34,773 bases of DNA from Bacteriovoracaceae bacterium (GTDB lineage Bacteria > Bdellovibrionota > Bacteriovoracia > Bacteriovoracales > Bacteriovoracaceae), in NCBI GenBank assembly GCA_025210745.1, contig JAOARC010000049.1, forward strand, positions 1-34,773, given 5' to 3'. Shown here piece by piece: positions 14,290 to 22,315 of this stretch. Within the stretch, counting starts at the first letter, position 1. Each line of letters opens with the position of its first letter. Under the pieces are notes generated by a model. The model was given only the letters and a program-made list of their open reading frames with translations, had not been told where the DNA came from and searched no databases. Position numbers and translations under genes: made by a program.

Positions 14290-15729
14290 TTAACCAACTG
14301 AGTTTTCTAATTTCATTTCAATAAGTTTTACAGCTTCCACTGAAAATTCCAATGGGAGAGTTTTAAATACATCCTTACAAAAACCATTAACTATTAATGA
14401 TATGGCCTTCTCATTATCTACACCTCTAGATTGAAGATAAAATAATTGATCGGCGCTAATTTTAGATGTACTAGCTTCATGCTCAACTGTAGCAGTGTTA
14501 TTTTTTACATCAATATATGGAAAAGTATTAGCACTACACTTATCTCCAACTAACATTGAGTCACATTGGGAAAAGTTACGAGCGCCTTTTGCACTTGGCA
14601 TGATTTTTACTTCACCTCTGTATACGTTTTCAGATTCATCAGCACTGATACCTTTAGAGATAATTGTACTCTTTGTGTTTTTACCGATGTGAATCATCTT
14701 TGTTCCTGTATCAGCTTGCATTTTATTATTTGTAAGAGCTACTGAATAAAAAGCTCCTTGAGAGTGATCACCTTTTAAAATACAACTAGGATATTTCCAA
14801 GTAATGGCTGATCCAGCTTCAACTTGAGTCCATGAGATTTTAGAATTTGCTCCTTCACATAGGCCTCTTTTAGTTACAAAATTATAAATTCCGCCAACAC
14901 CATCTTTGTCTCCAGCGTACCAGTTTTGAACTGTAGAGTACTTGATCTCACTATCTTTAAGAGCGATAAGTTCAACAATAGCAGCATGTAATTGATTTTC
15001 ATCTCTTTGTGGAGCTGTACAACCTTCAAGATAGTTAACAAAACTTCCTTCATCAGCAACAATAAGAGTTCTTTCAAATTGACCTGTTTCTTTAGCGTTA
15101 ATTCTAAAATATGTTGATAGATCCATAGGACACGTTACACCCTTAGGGATGTACACAAATGATCCATCACTAAAAACAGCTGCATTTAAAGCAGCATAAA
15201 AGTTATCTGTATAGCTAACAACTGTACCTAAGTATTTTTTAACTAGATCTGGATGAGTTTTAACTGCTTCTGAGATAGAGCAAAATACAACTCCTACTTT
15301 TTCAAGATCTTCTTTCCAAGTTGTACCAAGGGAAACTGAATCAAAAACCGCATCAACTGCTACACCAGAAATTCTTTTTTGCTCTGATAGGGGAATACCT
15401 AACTTTTCAAAAGTAGCTAGTAGTTCAGGATCTAAATCATCAAGGGATTTAGGTTTATCATCCATATTTTTTGGTTTTGAATAATAATAAAGATCATTAA
15501 AATCAATCTGTGGAACTTCACAATATTGCCAGTTTGGATGTTTTAGAGTTTTCCAATGACTAAAAGCTTTTAATCTATAATCTAAAAGCCAACTTGGTTC
15601 TTCTTTTTTTTGAGAGATTAATTTAATAATGTCTTCATTAAGACCTTTAGGAAATTCTTCCGTGTCTATAGAAGTCTCAAAACCCCATTTGTATTGCTCG
15701 TTTAATTTTTGATCTAAACTATCACTCAT
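14290..15729 (-). CDS. sufB: SufB, Fe-S assembly scaffold subunit
   Basis: 479 residues, the usual SufB length. Seen: the N-terminal [18 protein letters not shown] segment, [50 protein letters not shown], the beta-helix with [17 protein letters not shown], and the C-terminal [11 protein letters not shown]...[10 protein letters not shown] block, all characteristic of SufB. It forms the cluster-building scaffold with SufC and SufD. Its start overlaps the rrf2 stop as ATGA, so regulator and scaffold are translationally coupled. It is one of the most conserved proteins in the window. Confidence 0.97.
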   Translation of the reverse strand: MSDSLDQKLNEQYKWGFETSIDTEEFPKGLNEDIIKLISQKKEEPSWLLDYRLKAFSHWKTLKHPNWQYCEVPQIDFNDLYYYSKPKNMDDKPKSLDDLDPELLATFEKLGIPLSEQKRISGVAVDAVFDSVSLGTTWKEDLEKVGVVFCSISEAVKTHPDLVKKYLGTVVSYTDNFYAALNAAVFSDGSFVYIPKGVTCPMDLSTYFRINAKETGQFERTLIVADEGSFVNYLEGCTAPQRDENQLHAAIVELIALKDSEIKYSTVQNWYAGDKDGVGGIYNFVTKRGLCEGANSKISWTQVEAGSAITWKYPSCILKGDHSQGAFYSVALTNNKMQADTGTKMIHIGKNTKSTIISKGISADESENVYRGEVKIMPSAKGARNFSQCDSMLVGDKCSANTFPYIDVKNNTATVEHEASTSKISADQLFYLQSRGVDNEKAISLIVNGFCKDVFKTLPLEFSVEAVKLIEMKLENSVG

Positions 15730-16175
15730 TTTGCTTGTACCTTGTGATCAATCATATCTATTAATTTATATTCACTATCAAAAAATAAGTCCCACAGACT
15801 TATCTGTTTAAAATAATCATTCATAAAACTATTAAGCTTTGAAACTGGAGACTTGATATTACAGCTTGCTTCTAGGTTACAATTCTTTGTTTCGCATTGT
15901 GTCTTAGTGATTTTTTCATCAATAAGCTTATTTATATAGAAGTAGTTTACCTTTCTAAGATCGCAGTTAAGAATATAACCACCACTTATGCCCTGTGTTG
16001 ATTTAACAAGTTCATTTTTTGTTAATATTTGAAGAACTTTTGAAGTTGTATCAAAAGGAATGTTTAGATTACTGCTAATGTCTCTAGCACTAAACAATTC
16101 TTGTTTCTCTTGATTATTTGATATATATTTCAAAACCATTAAGGCATATTCAACTTTTTTATTAATTTTAAGCAC
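15726..16175 (-). CDS. Rrf2-family Fe-S transcriptional regulator of the suf operon
   Basis: 149 residues. An N-terminal winged helix ([14 protein letters not shown], then [12 protein letters not shown] and the wing QGISGGYIL, 61-69) is typical of Rrf2/IscR/SufR proteins. Cys94, Cys99 and Cys105 (C-x4-C-x5-C) are placed like the cluster ligands of that family. It probably senses Fe-S status and controls its own operon. The start codon is GTG (16175) with AGGA 7 bases upstream; the stop overlaps the sufB start. A near-perfect inverted repeat and a good promoter lie just upstream. IscR-like proteins also have a conserved His ligand, which I cannot place with confidence here. Confidence 0.9.
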   Translation of the reverse strand: MLKINKKVEYALMVLKYISNNQEKQELFSARDISSNLNIPFDTTSKVLQILTKNELVKSTQGISGGYILNCDLRKVNYFYINKLIDEKITKTQCETKNCNLEASCNIKSPVSKLNSFMNDYFKQISLWDLFFDSEYKLIDMIDHKVQAK

Positions 16176-16224
16176 TTAGGCGTCCTTTTTAAATTAAGGG
16201 AAAAAACAACTTATTTAAAGACTT

Positions 16225-16270
16225 TATATAGCATTTTGTGCCTTAAACTACAATAAATATGTTTTAGGCA
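16225..16270 (-). promoter_or_regulatory. suf operon promoter with candidate Rrf2 operator
   Basis: Read on the minus strand, TTGTAG (16253-16248) and TATATA (16230-16225) are separated by 17 bases, a good sigma70-type promoter about 50 bases before the GTG of the rrf2 gene. An inverted repeat covers its -35 region: 16239-16248 and 16261-16270 match in 9 of 10 positions with a 12-base spacer (TGCCTAAAAC on one arm, GTTTAAGGCA on the other). Its position suits repression of the suf operon and perhaps control of the divergent PilZ gene. The binding protein is inferred. Confidence 0.5.
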
Positions 16271-16275
16271 AAACC

Positions 16276-16971
16276 ATGATAAGATTAAGTATGCTTGAGA
16301 ATTATCGACATAGTGAAAATGCAAAAGAGATCCTGTCTATCTTGAAGCGAAGTTCTGGAAGTGAACAAAGTTATATGTGGGTTAACCTTGATGGCAAAAG
16401 ATATAAGTATGAAGTCATTAATCTTGAAGTAAACGATGAGTTTTTCTTGATGACTATGGAGCTTGAATCAGAAAAGAAAAGATACTTTAAAGCGGGCAAT
16501 ACTTATTTTTTAAAGCTCAATTATGACCATACTGTTTTTAAGGTTCATGTTATTAGTGTTGTAAATAATATTATTACCTGTCAAATACCTCAGCAGGTAT
16601 TTACTATAGAAAAAAGGCATGCACCTAGAGTATTAATAGATGCGAGTGATTATATTACAGTTTCAATTGCGATAGGTAGTGAAATTATGCCAGGAAGTCT
16701 TCAAGAATTTAACTTTAGAATAAGAGATTATTCAAAGGGTGGATTTTGTTTAGTCTTGTATAAAAAAGATCATTTAGAGCTTTTAACAGATTCTTCTAGT
16801 ATGTATCTAACAAAAATAAATGAAAGTTTAATTCGTAGTAAAATAATGGCCAAAATAGCATTTGTTAAACGTATAAAATTTAAAGAAAATGGAAGAATTA
16901 AAAGTGGTTTTAAAGTTGGAATAGAACTTAATAAACCTTTACAAGAAAATGAAATGCAGCTTTTTATATAG
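16276..16971 (+). CDS. PilZ-domain protein (likely cyclic-di-GMP receptor)
   Basis: 231 residues. The C-terminal half is a PilZ domain: Arg114-x3-Arg118 (RHAPR) and D151-YSKGG (D-x-S-x-x-G) are the two c-di-GMP contact motifs, followed by KVGIEL near the end. The N-terminal ~100 residues form a beta-rich domain that looks like the YcgR/flagellar-brake-type N-domain, but its family is not certain. No membrane segment is seen. It is divergent from the suf operon with 100 bases between them and shares the inverted repeat region. The stop TAG directly abuts the convergent argS stop. Role (motility, adhesion or invasion control) cannot be read from context. Confidence 0.8.
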   Translation: MIRLSMLENYRHSENAKEILSILKRSSGSEQSYMWVNLDGKRYKYEVINLEVNDEFFLMTMELESEKKRYFKAGNTYFLKLNYDHTVFKVHVISVVNNIITCQIPQQVFTIEKRHAPRVLIDASDYITVSIAIGSEIMPGSLQEFNFRIRDYSKGGFCLVLYKKDHLELLTDSSSMYLTKINESLIRSKIMAKIAFVKRIKFKENGRIKSGFKVGIELNKPLQENEMQLFI

Positions 16972-18714
16972 CTACATTTTCTTAGGGGCTTCAATACCAA
17001 GAAGCTCTAATCCTTTTGTAAGTTGAATTAAAACTGACTTTGTTAAAGATACACGTGCACTTGTTAGATTGGCATTAGTTTCATCATTTACTTTATGTTT
17101 AGCATAGAAAGAATTAAATAGTTTTGCTAGCTCATAAAGATAACCCGTTAGGTGATGAGTTTTAGAGTTATCAATACAAGCTTTTATTATATCGTTAAAG
17201 CCAGCAAGTTTGTTAATTAGTGACACTTCTTCGGCTTTAGTTAATAGAGCATAATTTGCATTATCAGCACTTGGAGCTTTTTCTAAAATAGAATTAATTC
17301 TAGCGCATACATATTGAATATATGGACCTGATTCTCCATCAAGTTTTAACCATTCGTTCATATCAAATACAATTTTCTTATTAGAATCAACTTTAGTCAT
17401 TCCATATTTAATTGCACCTTCAGCAATAATTTTAGCTGTATGATTTATTTCATCTTTTGACCAAGTATCATTGTATTTAGATAGATAGTTGGTAGTGATC
17501 ATATCTTGCATATTATTGATAAGATCGCTAATGGCAACGATATTGCCTTTTCTAGAGCTCATGGCCCCATCTGGAAGCTCAACCATCTCATATTGCATAT
17601 GATAGCAATCTTTAGCTTGCTCAAAGCCCATCTTTTCTAGAGTTTTAAAAACTTGCTTAAAGTGTCTTGCTTGTCTGTTATCTACAATATAGACATTTTT
17701 TTCAATTTTATAGTCTTCAAACTTTCTTCTAGCTAGCTCAATGTCTTTAGTAGCATAAAGTCCTGTTCCATCTGATTTTAATAAAAGGCAAAAACCTAGT
17801 TTATCATCTGATAGGTCAATTCCAATTGCTCCATCATCTTTAATGAATAAGCCTTTATCATAATACTCTTTTACAAGATGAACTGAACTTGAATCAACAT
17901 CACTTTCCCAATACCAAATATCAAATTTTACACCGGCCCAATTATAAATACTTTCCATAAGCTCTATTGACCAAGCTCTAGTAGTCTTCCAAAGATCAAA
18001 GTATTTACCTTCTTTTGCTTCAAGTTCTTTTAAAATTTGAGTTAATACTTTTCTATTTTCTTCTTCTTTATTAGTTCCTTTTTGATCTTCAAGAAGATTA
18101 TTTCCCTTTGTATATAATCTTCCAAGCCAGGCACCTTTGTTTTGCGCGGGAACTTCTTCTTTATTATACTCAGTTAAATACCAAAGACATTTTGCTACGT
18201 GAGTTCCAACATCACCTGGAAAAGTTGTGGCCACTGTATCGATGTCGCAGTATCTATGCATATTAATCATAGCACTTCCAAGACATAGATTTCTCATATG
18301 TCCAACGTGAAGCTCTTTATGAGTATTTGGTTGAGAGTATTCAATCATCGTTTTTGGATAATTTTCAGTTAGTTTGGTTGAAAATGTACTACCAGTTAAG
18401 ATTCCTTCAAGAACGATTTTATTTTGTAAGTTTTGATCGATAAAAAAGTTTAAATATGGCCCAAAAGCTTTTGCTTTAATAGCAGATTCTTTAGCGTTAA
18501 AAGTTTGCTCTAATGATGCAGCTATTTCGTTGGGTTTTTGCTTTAAGATTTTAGTAAGTTCAAAGCAACCAAAAGCAAAATTTCCCATTCCTTCTTTTGG
18601 AGGAATTGATAACCTATTATATGGAAGATAATCATGAATCCCTAAATCTTTTAATATTTCAATTAAGTCATTTGAAATAGTTGTTTTTATTGGGTCAAAC
18701 ATCGTCCACGTCAT
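16972..18714 (-). CDS. argS: Arginyl-tRNA synthetase
   Basis: 580-residue class Ia synthetase that charges tRNA-Arg. The N-terminal Add-1 domain is followed by the HIGH-type motif HVGH (136-139) in SQPNTHKELHVGHMRN, the second ATP motif MSSRKGN (385-391, a KMSKS variant), and an all-helical DALR anticodon-binding domain to the C-terminus with SLTKSVLIQLTKGLELLGI. Length fits bacterial ArgRS. The ATG at 18714 has AGGA 7 bases upstream; an ATG five codons in is less well placed. The start faces the small secreted Cys protein gene. No other translation genes are next to it. Confidence 0.96.
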   Translation of the reverse strand: MTWTMFDPIKTTISNDLIEILKDLGIHDYLPYNRLSIPPKEGMGNFAFGCFELTKILKQKPNEIAASLEQTFNAKESAIKAKAFGPYLNFFIDQNLQNKIVLEGILTGSTFSTKLTENYPKTMIEYSQPNTHKELHVGHMRNLCLGSAMINMHRYCDIDTVATTFPGDVGTHVAKCLWYLTEYNKEEVPAQNKGAWLGRLYTKGNNLLEDQKGTNKEEENRKVLTQILKELEAKEGKYFDLWKTTRAWSIELMESIYNWAGVKFDIWYWESDVDSSSVHLVKEYYDKGLFIKDDGAIGIDLSDDKLGFCLLLKSDGTGLYATKDIELARRKFEDYKIEKNVYIVDNRQARHFKQVFKTLEKMGFEQAKDCYHMQYEMVELPDGAMSSRKGNIVAISDLINNMQDMITTNYLSKYNDTWSKDEINHTAKIIAEGAIKYGMTKVDSNKKIVFDMNEWLKLDGESGPYIQYVCARINSILEKAPSADNANYALLTKAEEVSLINKLAGFNDIIKACIDNSKTHHLTGYLYELAKLFNSFYAKHKVNDETNANLTSARVSLTKSVLIQLTKGLELLGIEAPKKM

Positions 18715-18763
18715 GAATATATCCTTTAAACTATTAGTAATTTTTTACCGATATTTAATATAT

Positions 18764-19060
18764 ATGAGATTGTTTAAAATTGGAATATTAACTGTTTTTA
18801 TTTACTTAAGTTCATTTGCAAGCAAAGCCTCTGATAATGGCAGTGGTTTTATTAGTGATTTCTTTGATGGGGGAAGTATTCTGGCTTATGATTGTAAGCT
18901 TGCTAATACGGTTTGCACTGATAAAAGATCTATTGAGTTTTGCAATGAATTCAAGGACAGTAAGTGTCAAATAATTAAGGCTTTTGCGAGTCAAAGTGAG
19001 TGTAATAAATATCAGTTAAAGCTCGTATCTAAAGGATATACTGGAATGAGTTGTAATTAA
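18764..19060 (+). CDS. Small secreted Cys-containing protein
   Basis: 98 residues of unknown function. The start at 18764 gives a typical signal peptide (MRLFKIGILTVFIYLSSFASKAS). The mature part holds six Cys, enough for three disulfides. An ATG at 18713 would put 17 extra residues before the signal peptide and lie on top of the argS start, so it is rejected. No ribosome site is seen before 18764, but TTTAATATAT lies immediately upstream, so a very short leader is possible. The stop overlaps the stop of the convergent GNAT gene by about four bases. Confidence 0.6.
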   Translation: MRLFKIGILTVFIYLSSFASKASDNGSGFISDFFDGGSILAYDCKLANTVCTDKRSIEFCNEFKDSKCQIIKAFASQSECNKYQLKLVSKGYTGMSCN

Positions 19061-19491
19061 ATCATTTTATACATTAAAAAATGTGGCCCAATATCTTTAA
19101 TGTCAAACTCATTACCTTTTGTTTTAAATCCAATCTTTTCATAAAATCCTAAGGCAGATGTTCTAGCATTACACCATAATATATTTACATGATTCTTTTT
19201 AATAATAGTAAAAGCACTTTCTAAAAGGGCTTTAGACATTCCTTTGTTTCTAAAGTTTTCATCAGTTGCCATTCCACGAAGCCTAAATTGGTATTGGTCA
19301 CTTAATGCATTATTATTTTCAAAATAAAATGAAGCTACACTCACGAGGTTTTTATGCTCATAAGCCCCTAAGTGAAATGTAAGTTCATCATTGTCTCCAC
19401 CAAACATGCATTCTTCAATGGGTCTTCCAGGTCTTAATACTTTATTTCTTAACTTATATGTATCTTTTGCATCAATTTGTTTAACTTCCAT
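19057..19491 (-). CDS. GNAT-family N-acetyltransferase
   Basis: 144 residues. The GNAT acetyl-CoA loop is RLRGMATDENFRNKGMSKAL (R-x-x-G-x-G/S type), followed by the C-terminal ARTSALGFYEKIGF block that is common in the family. The early PGRPIEECMFGGD and FHLGAYE segments are shared with a widespread group of small uncharacterised GNATs. The ATG at 19491 fits the family start; an upstream TTG (19569) would overlap the preceding gene by 32 bases and add an atypical extension. The next gene upstream on the same strand ends at 19538, so they may be cotranscribed. Substrate is unknown. Confidence 0.78.
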   Translation of the reverse strand: MEVKQIDAKDTYKLRNKVLRPGRPIEECMFGGDNDELTFHLGAYEHKNLVSVASFYFENNNALSDQYQFRLRGMATDENFRNKGMSKALLESAFTIIKKNHVNILWCNARTSALGFYEKIGFKTKGNEFDIKDIGPHFLMYKMI

Positions 19492-19537
19492 GGGATTTAT
19501 AATACTTGGGAACTTATAAAGATAAAGATATGATGCG

Positions 19538-20128
19538 TTATGATGATGTTTTTCTAAGTATTTTATCAAAAGCTAGTGTGGTAAGACTTTGGCTAAACAC
19601 CTCTATAACTAGATCAGGTAGCCTTGTATTAGGCCCATTCCAGTGAGATCTCGCAAAAACTGTACACTTTTTATCAACTTCTTTTATGATATATTTACCG
19701 GTTAATCCTGCAAACAGGCCTGTAGGAAAGCTAAATTCATATATACCTTCCTTTAGGGGCCTTTTAGTGATGATATTTATGATCATAGGATAGGGTAAAA
19801 GAACATGGTCAGCTTTTAAAGTAAGATAGCTGTGTTTTTCGTTGTAATTAGCAGTCTTTATAAAGCTTATCATCTCTTTTAGATTTTCAAATCGAGCTAA
19901 TCTGGGAAGTACTCTAGAGCATCTTTTAGGATGTATAGCAAAAGCCTTATATTCAAAGCTTTGTTTTTTACCTTGAGTTTCAACTTTGGAATCAACTAGT
20001 ACACCTTTTTTAATTAGGCGCTTATAGGTTAGTTTTTTCATTGGCCATAACTTATTATAATAATCATAATCGGCATATAGGCTAAAGCTGAATGTTAAAG
20101 TCAAGAATATTCTAAATATATTACTCAC
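19538..20128 (-). CDS. Exported SRPBCC/START-like protein
   Basis: 196 residues from a GTG at 20128, giving a signal peptide (SNIFRIFLTLTFSFSLYA). The mature part alternates strands and helices (VLPRLARFENLKEMI, LKADHVLLPYPMIINII, GIYEFSFPTGLFAGLTGKY, CTVFARSHWNGPN) and ends with a long helix (LPDLVIEVFSQSLTTLAF). This resembles the SRPBCC (polyketide cyclase/START) fold, which usually binds hydrophobic ligands; the match is by pattern only. A TTG at 20164 would extend the frame, but a good promoter lies between 20136 and 20164, so the GTG is preferred and the mRNA is probably leaderless. Confidence 0.58.
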   Translation of the reverse strand: MSNIFRIFLTLTFSFSLYADYDYYNKLWPMKKLTYKRLIKKGVLVDSKVETQGKKQSFEYKAFAIHPKRCSRVLPRLARFENLKEMISFIKTANYNEKHSYLTLKADHVLLPYPMIINIITKRPLKEGIYEFSFPTGLFAGLTGKYIIKEVDKKCTVFARSHWNGPNTRLPDLVIEVFSQSLTTLAFDKILRKTSS

Positions 20129-20135
20129 ACTATAT

Positions 20136-20164
20136 ATTATAGTTTTATGATAAAAATAACGCAA
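20136..20164 (-). promoter_or_regulatory. Sigma70-type promoter for a probable leaderless mRNA
   Basis: Read on the minus strand, TTGCGT (20164-20159), 17 bases, TATAAT (20141-20136). Seven bases separate the -10 box from the GTG start at 20128, so transcription should begin at or within a base or two of the start codon. There is no ribosome site. Confidence 0.6.
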
Positions 20165-20242
20165 TAAGACTTTTCTAACACAATGAATCTAATTAACCTA
20201 AATATCTAAAAATACAATTTTATAAGTAAAGGATGACTTGTA

Positions 20243-22315
20243 ATGGCCAAAAAAAAAGTAGCCACGCGTACGAAAAAGATCAAAGAAGCACAAATTGAAG
20301 CCAAAGATCAAAGGTGGCATTGTAGAAATAGGGTAACCCTTGTTTTTGGAAGTAATGATGTAGAAGAATTAGATACGTATATCTATTCAAAGGACTCGTT
20401 GGACTTTAAAACAGTTAAATTTCACCAAGCAAAGTCAAAAGCAGTAGAAGAAATCCTAGATAACTGTATTGATGAATTTTATAGAGGACATGTAACTACG
20501 GTTAAGACAAAACTTAGTGACGATGGAATGAGCGTTACCGTAGAAGATGATGGGATTGGATTTCCATTAGATAAAGTACAAATGGTTTATTCTGAATTTA
20601 GAACAGGCTCTAAGTTTAAGGATCAGGAAGTTGACTCAAAAGGCTTTTTACATAGAACTTTGGGACAAAATGGTCTTGGAGCAGCAGCAACTTGTTTAAC
20701 TAGTGATTTATTTAAAGTAACAGTAAAGCACCATAACTCTAAAAAAGAGCAGACGTATAGCTTTATTGATGGGGCTTTAAAGATTAAAAAGACAAGACCT
20801 AAGCCATTTAAAGGTAAAAGTGGTGTTAAAATTGAAATTCAATTAGCTAAAGAGGTTTATAAAAACCCTAAAATTGATAAGGATTTACTTAGAAAAAGAA
20901 TTATCGATCTAGCTTATAATAACCCTGGACTAAAATTCACATTTAATGATGAGACTTTTCACTATAAAAAAGGCCTTTATGAGCTAGCAACTAGAATTAA
21001 TAAGGATGCAGCTCAATTGGTTGGAGAAGAAGTTTATGTTACTGAAGGTGTTAACGAAAAGAAGAAAAAATATAAAGCTAAATTTGATTTAAGCTTTAGT
21101 GTTGTTTTAAATAGAAAGAGTGAAGAACGTGAAAAGTTTATCTCTTTTGTTAACTCAACCCCTACATTTGATGGTGGTTTTCACCATGATAGGTTTAAGA
21201 GATTATTTATTAATCACATCAAGACAAAGTTAGAGCGTGAAGCTAAAAAAGCAAAGGTAACATTAGTTGATAATGATATTTTAGCGGGAGCTTCTTTTGT
21301 TATTGGTATTATTATGCCAAACCCAAGATTTGAATCTCAGACTAAAAGAAAGTTAGTTCGTGATAAAGATCTTGAAAAAGGCATTAATGAATTTATGGAT
21401 AAGAATATGCCTAAGTTCATTAGAAAAAATAAAGAATATATGGAACTTATTATGGAGCGTGCTAAATCTAGAGTTAGATTTGATGCTCTTAAAGATGCTT
21501 CTAAAAAAGGTAAAAAAGCGAAAAGGCAAAAAGTTGAAAAACTACTTGATGCAAATGAAAGGAAAGATAGATCAAAGTGTACTCTTTTTATTTGTGAAGG
21601 GGATTCGGCTATTGGTGGATTAAGATCTGCTAGAAATAAGTTATATCAAGGTGGGATTGCTCTTAAGGGTAAGCCTATGAATGTAACTCAAGCTTCAATT
21701 AAAGATGTTCTTAATAACCAAGAATTTTCAGATATTATGGCAAGTATTGGCCTTGTACTGGGACAAGAATCTACTGAAGATTCACTTAGATATTCAAATA
21801 TTGTATTTTTAGCAGATTCAGATGTTGATGGTGGACATATTAATACATTATTAACAAACTTCTTCTATACTTATTGGCCAGAGCTTTTTGATAGAGGGCA
21901 GGTTCAAATCGCTAAAGCTCCACTATTTGAAGTTATCACAGATAAAGATCCTATTTATGCTGAATCTGATGCTGAGTTAGAAAGAATAAAGTCTGATAAG
22001 AAAGTAAAAATAAAAGAGATTCAAAGAAACAAAGGACTTGGTGAGATGTCACCAGAGGCATTTAAGTATGTTTTAAATAGAGAAGAGTTTACTAAGATCA
22101 CAACTGAAAACATAGAAGATGCAAAACATATGCTTCACACATGTTTTGGTAAAGACACTCAACTTAGAAAGGATCTTTTAATTGATGATGAAGACATTAA
22201 TGTTGATCTTGGTTCTATTTTAAAAGGTAAGAAAAATGCTGCTAAAAAAGCGACAAAAAAAGTAGCTAAAAAGGTGACTAAAAAGAAAGTAACGAGAAAA
22301 AGTAGGATTAAATGA
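20243..22315 (+). CDS. parE: Type IIA DNA topoisomerase, ATPase/Toprim (B) subunit
   Basis: 690 residues of the GyrB/ParE type; powers strand passage for decatenation or supercoil removal. GHKL ATPase: EEILDNCIDE (69-78), DDGIGFP (102-108), GQNGLGAAA (141-149). Toprim: EGDSA (452-456) and D525-x-D527-x-D529-GG for Mg2+; RNKGLGEMSPEAF follows. It is divergent: the usual DGRGIP is DGIGFP and the ATP-lid motif differs from gyrase. The last ~30 residues are a Lys/Ala tail (AAKKATKKVAKKVTKKK) like the histone-H1-type repeat protein at 34530. AAAGGA precedes the ATG by about 9 bases. The stop overlaps the A-subunit start as ATGA. Symbol parE is given for role, not proven orthology. Confidence 0.88.
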   Translation: MAKKKVATRTKKIKEAQIEAKDQRWHCRNRVTLVFGSNDVEELDTYIYSKDSLDFKTVKFHQAKSKAVEEILDNCIDEFYRGHVTTVKTKLSDDGMSVTVEDDGIGFPLDKVQMVYSEFRTGSKFKDQEVDSKGFLHRTLGQNGLGAAATCLTSDLFKVTVKHHNSKKEQTYSFIDGALKIKKTRPKPFKGKSGVKIEIQLAKEVYKNPKIDKDLLRKRIIDLAYNNPGLKFTFNDETFHYKKGLYELATRINKDAAQLVGEEVYVTEGVNEKKKKYKAKFDLSFSVVLNRKSEEREKFISFVNSTPTFDGGFHHDRFKRLFINHIKTKLEREAKKAKVTLVDNDILAGASFVIGIIMPNPRFESQTKRKLVRDKDLEKGINEFMDKNMPKFIRKNKEYMELIMERAKSRVRFDALKDASKKGKKAKRQKVEKLLDANERKDRSKCTLFICEGDSAIGGLRSARNKLYQGGIALKGKPMNVTQASIKDVLNNQEFSDIMASIGLVLGQESTEDSLRYSNIVFLADSDVDGGHINTLLTNFFYTYWPELFDRGQVQIAKAPLFEVITDKDPIYAESDAELERIKSDKKVKIKEIQRNKGLGEMSPEAFKYVLNREEFTKITTENIEDAKHMLHTCFGKDTQLRKDLLIDDEDINVDLGSILKGKKNAAKKATKKVAKKVTKKKVTRKSRIK

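Noticed and set aside
19492..19569. TTG start at 19569 for the GNAT gene
   Set aside because: It would overlap the upstream gene by 32 bases and add an extension not typical for this GNAT group.
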